From contig JAICVG010000027.1 in the NCBI GenBank assembly GCA_025935445.1, forward strand, positions 1 through 9,380: 9,380 nucleotides of DNA. The letters run 5' to 3'. The first letter of the stretch is position 1. Every line of letters starts with the position of its first letter. Position numbers and translations under genes: made by a program. The stretch is from Nitrososphaera sp. (lineage in GTDB: Archaea; Thermoproteota; Nitrososphaeria; Nitrososphaerales; Nitrososphaeraceae). The notes beneath the pieces are model-generated. The model did not search any database. It saw only the letters and a program-made list of their open reading frames with translations, and had not been told where the DNA came from. This document shows positions 1-7,735 of the stretch, piece after piece.

Positions 1-614
1 AGGCCTGCTATCAGAAAGGCGACAAGCGGATCCACGATGGTGATGCCCGTGTTAAGAGCAATAAAGCCAGTAATGATAACTGCGACGGATGATATTATAT
101 TGTAGACAACATGGATGAATGCACTATGAATGTTGATACTCTTGTCGGCGTGGTGCTTTAGTAGGAACATCACTACTAGGTTGCCTGCAAGACCAATACC
201 TGCTGTCAGTAGCAGCAGCGGCGCGTCTATTATGCGCGGAGACATGACGCGGAGAAATGCTTCGTACAACACCCATAATGAAATTACTGCAAGCGCTACA
301 CCGTTTGCAAGTGCAACCAATACTTCAGCTCTATGGTAACCAAACGTCATTGCTCCAAAATGGCTTCTTGCCGCCATTGTAATTGCAAAAAGACTTAGTC
401 CAATCGCCATCACATCAGTGAACATATGCACTGCATCACTCACAAGCGAAATGCTATTGCTTAAAATTCCACCTACAGCTTCAATAACCGCTACTGCAGT
501 GGTGACTGCAAATGACAACATTAACATCCTTTTGGGCCGCAGCAAGCTAGTTCCCAATGTAGATAGTCTATGCTGTTTTTCGGTATTTACAGATTGTTTC
601 CGCTTAATGGGCAA
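1..614 (-). CDS. Cation diffusion facilitator (CDF) metal efflux transporter, N-terminal part, cut by window edge
   Basis: This is the first ~204 residues of a CDF-family inner-membrane divalent-metal/proton antiporter (Zn, Co, Mn or Fe class); the C-terminal cytoplasmic domain lies outside the window. Family marks are the first helix ending in EAVGGILSNSISLVSDAVHM, the TM2 metal site HMFTD (H63, D67 if numbered from TTG 614), the TFGYHRAEVLVALANG block, and TM5 with HVVYN (H168, N172). In most zinc CDFs the TM5 pair is H/D followed three residues later by D; here the last position is Asn. The start is uncertain. The frame opens after a stop near 640; TTG at 614 is the first usual start and overlaps the smc stop, while ATG at 527 or 521 would trim the cytoplasmic N-terminus to almost nothing. 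The overlap implies co-transcription with smc. The family call is firm; the transported metal is unknown. Confidence 0.88.
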   Translation of the reverse strand, partial: MPIKRKQSVNTEKQHRLSTLGTSLLRPKRMLMLSFAVTTAVAVIEAVGGILSNSISLVSDAVHMFTDVMAIGLSLFAITMAARSHFGAMTFGYHRAEVLVALANGVALAVISLWVLYEAFLRVMSPRIIDAPLLLLTAGIGLAGNLVVMFLLKHHADKSINIHSAFIHVVYNIISSVAVIITGFIALNTGITIVDPLVAFLIAG

Positions 615-3600
615 GCTCCAACCGCGCGGGATTCTTGTATTTTACAACCTGCGAAGCTCCTTCTTTTGGGTAGATGCCATAGATAAGAGCAGCTTTGGCC
701 ACAGTAGAGTCCTTCAAGGTGACCATGATTATCTGGCTATCCTTTGAGCGCTCGAGCAGTACCTTTGACAGCCTGTCAGTGTTCTCGGCATCAAGATGTG
801 CGTCTACTTCATCCATCAAGTAAAATGGCGACGGTTTGAGCGACTGGAGAGCAAGCAGGAACACAGTGGCAGCGATTGTCTTTTCGCCACCTGACAGCGT
901 GGTTGATTCACGGGGGACGGTCTTACCAGGGAACCGCACTAGCAACATCACACCGCTTGAAAAAATATCTTCAGAGTTCTCGATCTCTAGCCACGCCAAG
1001 CCTCCTGTCATTTTCTCAAATGTTGCGCGTATATCGCTGTCAACTTTCTGAAATGCCTCCATGAAGACCTTCTCTTTTTCTTTCACTACCTGCTCAATGA
1101 AGGAGACGATAGAATTACGTTCGCTTTCAAGCTGGTTGCGTCTAGTTGACATGCCACGGTAGCCATTGATTACCTGTACATATGCCTCGTCTGCGCGGAG
1201 GTTGATCCTTGACTTGACTTCCTCATATTCGTCAGTTAACTCTTTGATCGCTGTTTCGACATCCATCTCATCAAGGGGGTTCTTGTAGCCAAGAGACAGA
1301 AGATTGTTTAACTGACGAGATTCCTCAGAAGTCAGATCTGCAATGTCTTTTCGAAGCAATGCAGACTCTCGCTCTATTAAGTTGTACTCCTTTGACATTT
1401 TGCGGTCGCTCTCTGAGAGTGCTTTTATCTTGCGCTCATATTCTTGCAGTACGCTGTAGGTGCTGCCCGAAGAAGTGATTATTTTCTGCTCCTGATCCCT
1501 GAGCCCTTTGAGCTCCGCTTCAAGTGACTGCGACTTCCTGTACATTTCTTCTATTTGGCATTTGCGTTCCTTTAGTTCAAGGGAAAGGCGTTCATTCTCT
1601 TGGTTCATTTCGGTCAGATGCTGGATATCAAGTTCCAGCTTGGCTTCAAGCCCACCGAGTATCGATATTGTCTGGCCAAGCTCTATATTGGCTACGTCTA
1701 TTGCCTTTACTATCTGGTTATGTACTATGTTCTTATCAGCAAGCTCATTTTTGCTTGACGGTTCTTCACCCATGCTCTGTAGCCTTGACGATAGCTTTTC
1801 TATGGCAGGTGAAAGAAGGGTAAGCCTCCTTGAATATTTCTCAAGCTCTGTCATAAGTAAGTCGGCTTCTGACTGGAGAGCGTGATTATCTAAGATGAGC
1901 CCTGAGACTGACTTTTCTTTTGCTTCTGAAGATTCCTTTTCTTTAGTAATGCTTCTCTGGACATCTCTGATAAGAAGCTCTAGTTGGATTCTCTCGGATT
2001 CGCTCGCGCTTATACGCTTGGAAATTTCGTGGAGCTCCGTGTTCTTCTCCTCAATCAGCTTAGAGAGCTTCGCTATCATTGTACGGAGATTTCCTACGGA
2101 TTCGCCAAAAAGTATCGCCTTTGTCATATCAGTTATTCTTCCTCCAAAGTCCACCGACATTGAACCTCCAGCCGGTTCGAACAGCTCACCATCAGCTGAC
2201 ACAGCCCTGTAGCCCTTCCTTGATAGCATGAAGGCTGTAGATGAATTTCTTACAAGCAGTATGTCTGAGAACAGGAATGCTGACAATTTGTCATAATCGG
2301 ACTGTACAAAATCTGACAGCTTCCCAATTACATTGACCTCATCGTGGGGCGTGTCCTGCTTCTCCTTAAAGCGGCTGACGACGTCAAGTGGTATTATTCT
2401 AAGGCGTGGAAGTTTTTGCTCCTTGGCATAGGCTGCTATCATTATCATTGATTTGATGTTATTCACTACAAACGCTTTCATCCATTCAGAGCCTGCTGCA
2501 AGCACAGGCCGCTCATAGGACTTGTCCCATCTTATTAAATCGTGCACAAGACCGCATATGCTGAACCTGTCTTTTTCTTTCATCAATTCTGCAATAGCAA
2601 GATCCTCATTCATGGCATTTTTGGCTATGGTGGCCCGTTCCTCAAACTTGTTTACAAGATTCTCTGCACGCACCAGTAGGTCCGCAGAGCCGGCCAGCTC
2701 CTTTTCAAGATTTGCTTTCGCGTTTGCAAATTCGGATGAAAGCTTGGCAGCATTATGCAGTTTTGCTCCATAAGACGCAAGCGACCTTTCAAGTTGTGCT
2801 ATGCGGTTTTTTGTAGTCAAAATTTCTGATTGGAGCAAAGTGATGCCTGAATAGTTATAGTCCTTCTTGTAATTGATGGTCTTGATTTTTTCTTCGACTC
2901 TGGCCCCAGCAAGCTCGATCCGACCCTTTAGTGATGCCATCCGTGCAAGCCTCTTTTCTGTTGAGTCCCGGAAAGAAGCGTATTTAGCAATATTGGCGGT
3001 TATCTTTTCAATTTCACTATTGATTGCAGTAAGCTTGATCCGAAGATCGTGGATGGCTGCCTTCTTTTGCTCCATTTCTTTGGTCAGTCTGTCAAGCTCA
3101 GAACGCGTGCTTTCTATGCGCTGAACTGCAGCTTGCTTGCTCATGTGAATGGAAGGCAGCCTCCTTTCAATGTCAGCTATCCGGCGCTCAAACTCACTTA
3201 ACATAGCCTTTGTCCGCTCCGAGTCATGTACAATCCCTGATATTCTCATCGCAATCTGTGATTTAGCTTTGTTAGCAGAGTCAACTTGTTGAATGAATCT
3301 TGACTTTTCGGTGTCGAACTTTTCAATCTCTAGCTGCGCCTCCTCCATTAGCTTTGAAAGGTGTGATGACTTTTGGTTGTTTGATTCAAGGATCTGAGTG
3401 CTTGTAACTAGCTTGTACCTCAGGTTTCGTATGGTGTTTGATATCTGCACTGCTTTGAACCGCTTGAGCTCCGTGATAAGCTGGTCATATCTTAGATGTT
3501 CATTCCTCTCTGTCTCAAGCTCGTCTATACGCTTTCTAATCTCGCCCATCCTTGCAAATGCAACCTCAAGCCTCCTATCAGCCTCATCCAGCTGCTTAAG

Positions 3601-4134
3601 AGCCTCTGTTTTCTTTTCGTCAAAGTAGGAGAGGCCGACTATATCCTCTATTATCCTTCTGCGTTCTTCGGAATTTAGTTCAGAAATTCTTGTGATCATG
3701 CCCTGTTGTACAATATTGAGTTTGTTTGGAGCTGCCAGCACTACTTCAAGAAGCTCCATTATGGCAGTCTTGGTTACCTTCTTGTCGTCAAGCCAATACT
3801 GGCTCTCACCATTCTGACCCTCAATTCCACGTGTCAAAGTGACTGTATCAGAGTCGATAGGTATACCTCTGTCAGTGTTGTCAAACGTCAGGCTAACGCG
3901 GATAAGGCGGTGGTTGCTGTTCTGGCTGTCGTGGAACAACGATTGGAACTTGTCTACCCTCAGAGTTTTGGGACTGTTCTCGCCTATTGCAAACATGATT
4001 GCATCAAGAATGTTAGACTTGCCTGAGCCATTTGGACCAGTTATAGCAGCTAATCCCCTCTCAAAATGCACCGCAGTGTTCTTGAAACCAAATGATTTGA
4101 AGCCGTAGACTTCGAGCTTTTTAATGTGCACCAA
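604..4134 (-). CDS. smc: Chromosome segregation protein SMC
   Basis: This is a full-length (1176 residues) structural-maintenance-of-chromosomes ATPase, which dimerises and organises or loops chromosomal DNA. It has the canonical SMC order. The N-terminal ATPase half carries Walker A GPNGSGKS at residues 33-40. Long heptad-like coiled coil follows to about 510. A globular hinge spans about 520-675, including a GG-containing segment (EPAGGSMSVDFGG) near 650. A second coiled coil runs to about 1030. The C-terminal ATPase half has the ABC signature LSGGEK at 1080, Walker B FYLMDE with D1108-E1109, and D-loop DAHLD. All catalytic elements are intact. The start is TTG at 4134 (reads MVHIKK); the adjacent GTG at 4131 would give MHIKK and cannot be excluded. 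A TATA-like box lies ~36 bases upstream. The downstream CDF frame overlaps its stop. No ScpA or ScpB kleisin-complex partner is present in this window. SMC rather than Rad50 is favoured because the hinge is globular and no CxxC zinc hook is seen. Confidence 0.97.
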   Translation of the reverse strand: MVHIKKLEVYGFKSFGFKNTAVHFERGLAAITGPNGSGKSNILDAIMFAIGENSPKTLRVDKFQSLFHDSQNSNHRLIRVSLTFDNTDRGIPIDSDTVTLTRGIEGQNGESQYWLDDKKVTKTAIMELLEVVLAAPNKLNIVQQGMITRISELNSEERRRIIEDIVGLSYFDEKKTEALKQLDEADRRLEVAFARMGEIRKRIDELETERNEHLRYDQLITELKRFKAVQISNTIRNLRYKLVTSTQILESNNQKSSHLSKLMEEAQLEIEKFDTEKSRFIQQVDSANKAKSQIAMRISGIVHDSERTKAMLSEFERRIADIERRLPSIHMSKQAAVQRIESTRSELDRLTKEMEQKKAAIHDLRIKLTAINSEIEKITANIAKYASFRDSTEKRLARMASLKGRIELAGARVEEKIKTINYKKDYNYSGITLLQSEILTTKNRIAQLERSLASYGAKLHNAAKLSSEFANAKANLEKELAGSADLLVRAENLVNKFEERATIAKNAMNEDLAIAELMKEKDRFSICGLVHDLIRWDKSYERPVLAAGSEWMKAFVVNNIKSMIMIAAYAKEQKLPRLRIIPLDVVSRFKEKQDTPHDEVNVIGKLSDFVQSDYDKLSAFLFSDILLVRNSSTAFMLSRKGYRAVSADGELFEPAGGSMSVDFGGRITDMTKAILFGESVGNLRTMIAKLSKLIEEKNTELHEISKRISASESERIQLELLIRDVQRSITKEKESSEAKEKSVSGLILDNHALQSEADLLMTELEKYSRRLTLLSPAIEKLSSRLQSMGEEPSSKNELADKNIVHNQIVKAIDVANIELGQTISILGGLEAKLELDIQHLTEMNQENERLSLELKERKCQIEEMYRKSQSLEAELKGLRDQEQKIITSSGSTYSVLQEYERKIKALSESDRKMSKEYNLIERESALLRKDIADLTSEESRQLNNLLSLGYKNPLDEMDVETAIKELTDEYEEVKSRINLRADEAYVQVINGYRGMSTRRNQLESERNSIVSFIEQVVKEKEKVFMEAFQKVDSDIRATFEKMTGGLAWLEIENSEDIFSSGVMLLVRFPGKTVPRESTTLSGGEKTIAATVFLLALQSLKPSPFYLMDEVDAHLDAENTDRLSKVLLERSKDSQIIMVTLKDSTVAKAALIYGIYPKEGASQVVKYKNPARLELAH

Positions 4135-4166
4135 GGGTAGCTATCTGGTTAGTTTTCACGTGAGCT

Positions 4167-4174
4167 AATTATAT
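4167..4174 (-). promoter_or_regulatory. Probable TATA box of smc
   Basis: On the minus strand the sequence reads ATATAATT within ACATATAATTAG. Its centre is about 36 bases before the smc TTG start, so transcription starting ~26 bases downstream would leave a leader of about 10 bases. Archaeal promoters place the TATA box at this distance. It was judged by eye only. Confidence 0.5.
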
Positions 4175-4255
4175 GTTGTCGCGCTCAATTTATCTCCTTT
4201 TAGTAAAATATTTTTCGCATTTACATCGTTGGAGAAGCGCTTTCTCACCAGAATA

Positions 4256-4264
4256 CTATATAAC
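4256..4264 (+). promoter_or_regulatory. TATA-like box upstream of a possible small ORF
   Basis: The plus strand reads CTATATAAC, a good match to an archaeal TATA element, in the otherwise gene-poor gap between smc and ino1. Its predicted start site (~4286) falls about ten bases after the TTG at 4276. Either the small ORF uses another start or promoter, or this box drives a non-coding transcript. AT-rich chance matches are common here. Confidence 0.3.
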
Positions 4265-4275
4265 TACGTGTTCTG

Positions 4276-4425
4276 TTGGCAGAAGACATTTCTGTTTCTG
4301 CAGAAGCAATACTTGCTGCCGGAATCGCGTTTATAGCTAAATCTAGGTTAGTATTCTTACAAGATGATGATGGTGGTGGTGGCGGTTCCTCATTGGCTGA
4401 ACATGAAAGCAAACTTCGTCTTTAG
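4276..4425 (+). CDS. Possible 49-residue small protein, unrecognised
   Basis: This open frame in the 589-base gap between smc and ino1 begins LAEDISVSAEAILAAGIAFI (TTG start) and ends in TAG at 4423. The first ~28 residues form an Ala/Ile/Leu-rich, possibly membrane-associated or amphipathic segment. It is followed by an acidic-glycine linker DDDGGGGGSS, encoded by tandem GAT then GGT/GGC triplets, and a charged tail AEHESKLRL. No family is recognised. In favour are the plausible composition and the isolated position with a TATA-like box just upstream. Against it are the lack of an ATG, the poor spacing of that box and the short length, so a chance ORF is quite possible. Confidence 0.28.
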   Translation: MAEDISVSAEAILAAGIAFIAKSRLVFLQDDDGGGGGSSLAEHESKLRL

Positions 4426-4534
4426 GAAGGCTTCTTTCAGCATATCAACTACAAGAATTTTTTATGGCAGAATTATTATTGATTACAAGATCTATGCACA
4501 TAAATTGTGCTGGAGCTTTAACCATATGCTATTT

Positions 4535-4567
4535 CCTAAGTAGATGAATTGGCTGCCGCATCTTAGG
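4535..4567. repeat. Imperfect inverted repeat (hairpin-forming)
   Basis: The left arm CCTAAG-TAG-ATG and right arm CATCTTAGG pair over nine bases with a three-base bulge (TAG) in the left arm and a 12-base loop. It sits in gene-free DNA about 110 bases after the small ORF and ~160 bases beyond the ino1 stop. It could be part of a non-coding RNA, a 3' processing element or chance. No long T-tract directly follows it on either strand, so a classical terminator is not supported. Confidence 0.3.
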
Positions 4568-4678
4568 TCAAAACTCATTTTCTATCGTATCGCTGGAGAG
4601 CAAAAACGTATGTGATGTTACTGTCTTAATCACCAAGAGAACTATGGAACGACGTTGTCGAAAAGCCGCTGCAGAGAT

Positions 4679-4723
4679 AAAAATCTAATAATAGATCAAA
4701 GAAAATTTGGAAGGGATCGAATT
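4679..4723 (-). terminator. T-rich transcription end region of ino1
   Basis: Just past the ino1 stop the minus strand is T-rich, with a four-T run near 4703 and a five-T run at 4683-4679 (GATTTTTATC). Archaeal RNA polymerase ends transcription at such oligo-T tracts without needing a hairpin. Placement is inferred from composition. Confidence 0.35.
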
Positions 4724-5803
4724 CTATCGTTCCTTTTTGCCTTCGACAAATTCTAAGAAGCTTGACTTGGCAACAGAATAAGGTAACTGCACAGGTGGAT
4801 GCTTGAAGCAGTATGCCGATACACTGTCAAGTGGTCCAGAAATACCTCTGTCAAGTGCAATCTTGGTTGCCCTCACTGCGTCTATCATTACACCAGCACT
4901 ATTGTATGCATCAACTACTTTTAATTTAAGGTCAAGCTCGACAGGGATATTGCCAAAATACCTTCCTTTCATGGATATGTAGCACACTTTGTCATTATCC
5001 AAGAATTGCACAAAGTCTGATGGTCCAATCCTCATCGGTATTTCATAAGGTGCCATTGCAGCTACTGCACTCGTCTTGCTCACTCTCTTGTCCTCTAGCC
5101 GCTCCTGGTCCAGCATATTGTAAAAGTCCATGTCACCTCCAATGTTTAGCTGGTAGGTCTGGTCTACCGTTACTCCTCGGTCTACAAAGAGCTTTACCAG
5201 TGTCTTATGAACGACAGTGGCACCAAGCTGACTCATAACGTCGTCACCAGCACATGGTAATTTACGATGTTCAAATGCCTGCTGCCATTTCCCGTTTGAT
5301 GCTATAAATACAGGGATTGCATTGATAAAGGCACAACCTGCATCAAGGCAGGCTTCAGCATAGTATCTTGTTCCTTGTCTGCTTCCAACAGGTAAGTAAT
5401 TGAGAAGAATTTCGGCGCCACTATCTTTTAGGACCTTGGCCACATTTGCAGGAGGTTTATCAGAGACCTGTACCTTTCCGCGGTAATGGTTTCCCAAACC
5501 GTCTAGAACTTCTCCTTTTTCAACAATTACCTTCGACCTCTCCACGTTGGCTATCTTTATAGTATTGTTTGGTTCTGCAAAAATTGCCTCAGAGAGATCT
5601 TTTCCTACTTTTGAATCAATAACGTCAAATGCTGCCACAAATTCAATGTCTTTTGGTTCGTATCCTCCTAGGTCAAATGCAGTAAGTCCAGTTGAATCAT
5701 TTGACTTACTGTTACTGCTCGCGTCGTAATACTTTGTACCCTGTATCAGTGCAGAAGCACAGTTTCCAACACCGGCTAGTGCAACCTTGATTTTTTTAGA
5801 CAT
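4724..5803 (-). CDS. ino1: myo-Inositol-1-phosphate synthase (inositol-3-phosphate synthase)
   Basis: This cytosolic, NAD-dependent isomerase converts glucose 6-phosphate to 1L-myo-inositol 1-phosphate, the precursor of inositol polar lipids (archaetidylinositol) and some inositol-based solutes. At 359 residues it fits the compact archaeal/actinobacterial type rather than the ~500-residue eukaryotic one. The N-terminal Rossmann motif is GVGNCAS (11-17). The catalytic/dimerisation core follows: LLNYLPVGS (133-141), a GDDVMSQLGAT block (187-196), YQLNIGGDMDFYNM (217-230), SKTSAV (242-247), and the NSAGVMIDAVR region (301-311). All family blocks are present and in order. The start is ATG at 5801-5803, 33 bases below a TATA-like box, giving a very short leader. 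It is a single-gene unit, divergent from the glycosyltransferase gene. No inositol monophosphatase or lipid synthase lies beside it, so the end product is inferred from family knowledge only. Confidence 0.95.
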   Translation of the reverse strand: MSKKIKVALAGVGNCASALIQGTKYYDASSNSKSNDSTGLTAFDLGGYEPKDIEFVAAFDVIDSKVGKDLSEAIFAEPNNTIKIANVERSKVIVEKGEVLDGLGNHYRGKVQVSDKPPANVAKVLKDSGAEILLNYLPVGSRQGTRYYAEACLDAGCAFINAIPVFIASNGKWQQAFEHRKLPCAGDDVMSQLGATVVHKTLVKLFVDRGVTVDQTYQLNIGGDMDFYNMLDQERLEDKRVSKTSAVAAMAPYEIPMRIGPSDFVQFLDNDKVCYISMKGRYFGNIPVELDLKLKVVDAYNSAGVMIDAVRATKIALDRGISGPLDSVSAYCFKHPPVQLPYSVAKSSFLEFVEGKKER

Positions 5804-5831
5804 ACCTTAGAGAGTAAAGAGGAGGATATTT

Positions 5832-5839
5832 GTATTTAT
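5832..5839 (-). promoter_or_regulatory. Probable TATA box of ino1
   Basis: The minus strand reads ATAAATAC, centred ~33 bases before the ATG, which predicts a leader of about six bases. A second candidate, CATATAAG, lies further upstream near 5871-5878 and would give a ~45-base leader. The near-identical TTAAATAC precedes cbiT, which supports the nearer box. Confidence 0.45.
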
Positions 5840-5968
5840 CAGACTCTATAGATCGCCTAGGAAGATTACCTTATATGATCAAACTGAACGTCACATTAGT
5901 GGATTATACCCTTTATTTTTAGTATAGAATCAACTTAAAATCAGAAGCAGAATTTTCTGGCGAACCCA

Positions 5969-5977
5969 ATTATAATT
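5969..5977 (+). promoter_or_regulatory. Probable TATA box of the glycosyltransferase gene
   Basis: The plus strand reads ATTATAATT, centred 29 bases before the TTG at 6002. Transcription would begin at or within a few bases of that codon, giving a leaderless message. The box therefore also supports the TTG start. The rest of 5804-6001 is AT-rich divergent promoter DNA without a gene. Confidence 0.5.
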
Positions 5978-6001
5978 CTATTTGTACTGCTGTAATAGGC
6001 C

Positions 6002-7624
6002 TTGATTCTTGATGCTTTGGCATGGCTATCTACATTTTTGATTCTAAGCCTTTCAATATACTCAATAAGATCTGTTATCTTTATCTACAGAGTTACAAGA
6101 CCTAGAGCAAACAACAATCTATATAACATGCCAAAAGTTGGCGCCATTATGAGATCGACTGCTGGTAAGGTGGTATCACTTCATGAACAGGGCATTATTG
6201 CTGACCGCTGCTGGGATATTGGGACTGTTAATAGAACCTCTGATCAGTGGACCAATGAGGAATATCCATTCATTTCAATATTTGTGCCAACCTACAATGA
6301 GTCTCTTGTTATCCAAAGGCTCTTGAAATCCTTTGCTGCTCTCAGTTATCCTACTGATAGGTTCGAAATAATAATTGTAGATGATTCTACCGATGATACA
6401 TATCAAAAAATACAGACTATGTTGTCTGAGCTACAGAATCTTAAGGTAATTCACAGGGACAACAGGGCAGGGTGGAAAGGAGGAGCATTAAATGTTGCCC
6501 TTAATGTAATGGACAAGAGAGCGTTTAATGTGTTGGTACTTGATGCAGACAATATTTTGTTAGCAGATACCCTAGAAAGATTTGTATCACGATTCATAGA
6601 AGAGCAATACTCTTACAAGGAGAAAGGAGTCTCAGTATTAGCAATACAGGGCTTCCCCATTTCAAAGAGCAACCCCGAATCTGACAATGAATGGGGCATT
6701 AAGGTAAAGTTGGGCAACTGTATAGCACGGGCAATCGATTTTAGACTTTGCCAAAGAAATATGATTGAATTTACTGCAAAAAATCGCCTAAACTTACCGG
6801 TGCAGATAACAGGAAGTCTCTTTATGATAAGAGCAGACGTAATCAAATCTATCAAATTCTCTAATGATCTTTGCGAAGATTGGGACTTGACAGTGGATCT
6901 GTACTGCTCACAACCCTCGTCCTTACTATCATCAACAAAAGATGTGATATCTTCTGACAATAATACTGGAGGAATTTGCAACCATCCTTCTAACAACATC
7001 GCTCCTAAGCCGGTTGCAGTCTCCTTAACACCAAGAATAATATTTGATCAAGAATTGGTTTCTTACTGCGAGGCAACTACTGATCTCACAGCTTACTTTA
7101 GGCAAAGAATGAGAGTTAGCGAGGGTCATACCAGAGGCTTAAGAAGAAAAATTAGTCGTATAGCAGAAAGCAAGATGCTTTCTCTTGTTGACAAAGTAGA
7201 ATTATTTTTAAACGGTCTACAGTATGCAAAGTTTATTTTTGTTTTAGGTATTGGAATAATCAATATGATCTTACTTCTCATGTTCCTATCAGGTAGTTAC
7301 AACAACAGCCAGCAGTTGATGAATATGTTTGGGATATCGTTTTCATTGCAGGCAGCGAATCTGGCCATAGCTCTAATGCGTATCACATGGGCAGCAAAGA
7401 TTTGTAGACCCGTAAGAAGGTATGACATCAAAGATGTATTGAGCTTGCTGGTGCTTTATGTGATCACGGCGCCTGCATTTGTGATAGGCTCACTGCGGGG
7501 CTTTTTCCAAGATAAGGGAATATTCTACAAAACACACAGAAATTTACCAAAGGAATCAAAGCTTAGCCAAGCTTCAGGTTTCTCAGAGTCTACAAAGAAC
7601 TCTCCATATTCTGCAGGTTCTTAG
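6002..7624 (+). CDS. Membrane-bound family 2 (GT-A) glycosyltransferase, processive-type
   Basis: This 540-residue integral-membrane enzyme should transfer sugar from a nucleotide donor to a lipid, polysaccharide or glycan acceptor at the inner face of the cytoplasmic membrane. One helix (about 2-30) leads into a GT-A domain. The domain has PTYNESLVIQRLL, nucleotide-binding VDDSTDD (126-132), DADN (metal-binding DxD, 181-184), TGSLFMIRADV and EDWD (292-295, catalytic-base region). QRMRV (368-372) stands where QxxRW is usual. Three more helices follow at about 409-431, 441-463 and 478-500. Between EDWD and the Q motif lies an extra Ser/Asn-rich stretch (about 303-341), longer than the usual short linker. 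The upstream frame is closed by TAG at 5996-5998, so TTG 6002 is the first start; later ATGs would remove the first helix. Sugar and acceptor cannot be told from sequence. Cellulose-synthase-like and ceramide-glucosyltransferase-like relatives are both possible. Confidence 0.88.
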   Translation: MILDALAWLSTFLILSLSIYSIRSVIFIYRVTRPRANNNLYNMPKVGAIMRSTAGKVVSLHEQGIIADRCWDIGTVNRTSDQWTNEEYPFISIFVPTYNESLVIQRLLKSFAALSYPTDRFEIIIVDDSTDDTYQKIQTMLSELQNLKVIHRDNRAGWKGGALNVALNVMDKRAFNVLVLDADNILLADTLERFVSRFIEEQYSYKEKGVSVLAIQGFPISKSNPESDNEWGIKVKLGNCIARAIDFRLCQRNMIEFTAKNRLNLPVQITGSLFMIRADVIKSIKFSNDLCEDWDLTVDLYCSQPSSLLSSTKDVISSDNNTGGICNHPSNNIAPKPVAVSLTPRIIFDQELVSYCEATTDLTAYFRQRMRVSEGHTRGLRRKISRIAESKMLSLVDKVELFLNGLQYAKFIFVLGIGIINMILLLMFLSGSYNNSQQLMNMFGISFSLQAANLAIALMRITWAAKICRPVRRYDIKDVLSLLVLYVITAPAFVIGSLRGFFQDKGIFYKTHRNLPKESKLSQASGFSESTKNSPYSAGS

Positions 7625-7735
7625 TGCAACTATCTTAATTTGTTGATAATATGGTGGTTGGGCAGTAGCTGAAGTAGCAGGATTCATGATAAATCGGTAT
7701 CAGACAAAAGACACGGAAGGTAAAAGAATAAAGTG

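Noticed and set aside
418..747. 109-residue plus-strand ORF across the CDF/smc junction
   Set aside because: It lies opposite two clearly recognisable minus-strand proteins and has no protein-like features.
1508..1885. 125-residue plus-strand ORF inside smc (and the other plus-strand ORFs between 836 and 4108)
   Set aside because: These are Ser-rich antisense shadows of the smc coiled coil, caused by codon bias opposite Glu/Lys/Leu-rich coding sequence.
4454..4546. Short ORF beginning with ATG (MAELLLITRS...) downstream of the small ORF
   Set aside because: It has fewer than 31 codons, no clear promoter and no recognisable pattern; it is likely chance in AT-rich DNA.
4650..4660. CGAC-GTT-GTCG palindrome
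   Set aside because: It has only four-base arms and is not placed near a start or followed by a T-run.
6613..6999. 128-residue minus-strand ORF inside the glycosyltransferase gene
   Set aside because: It is antisense to the conserved GT-A domain, whose motifs are intact on the plus strand.
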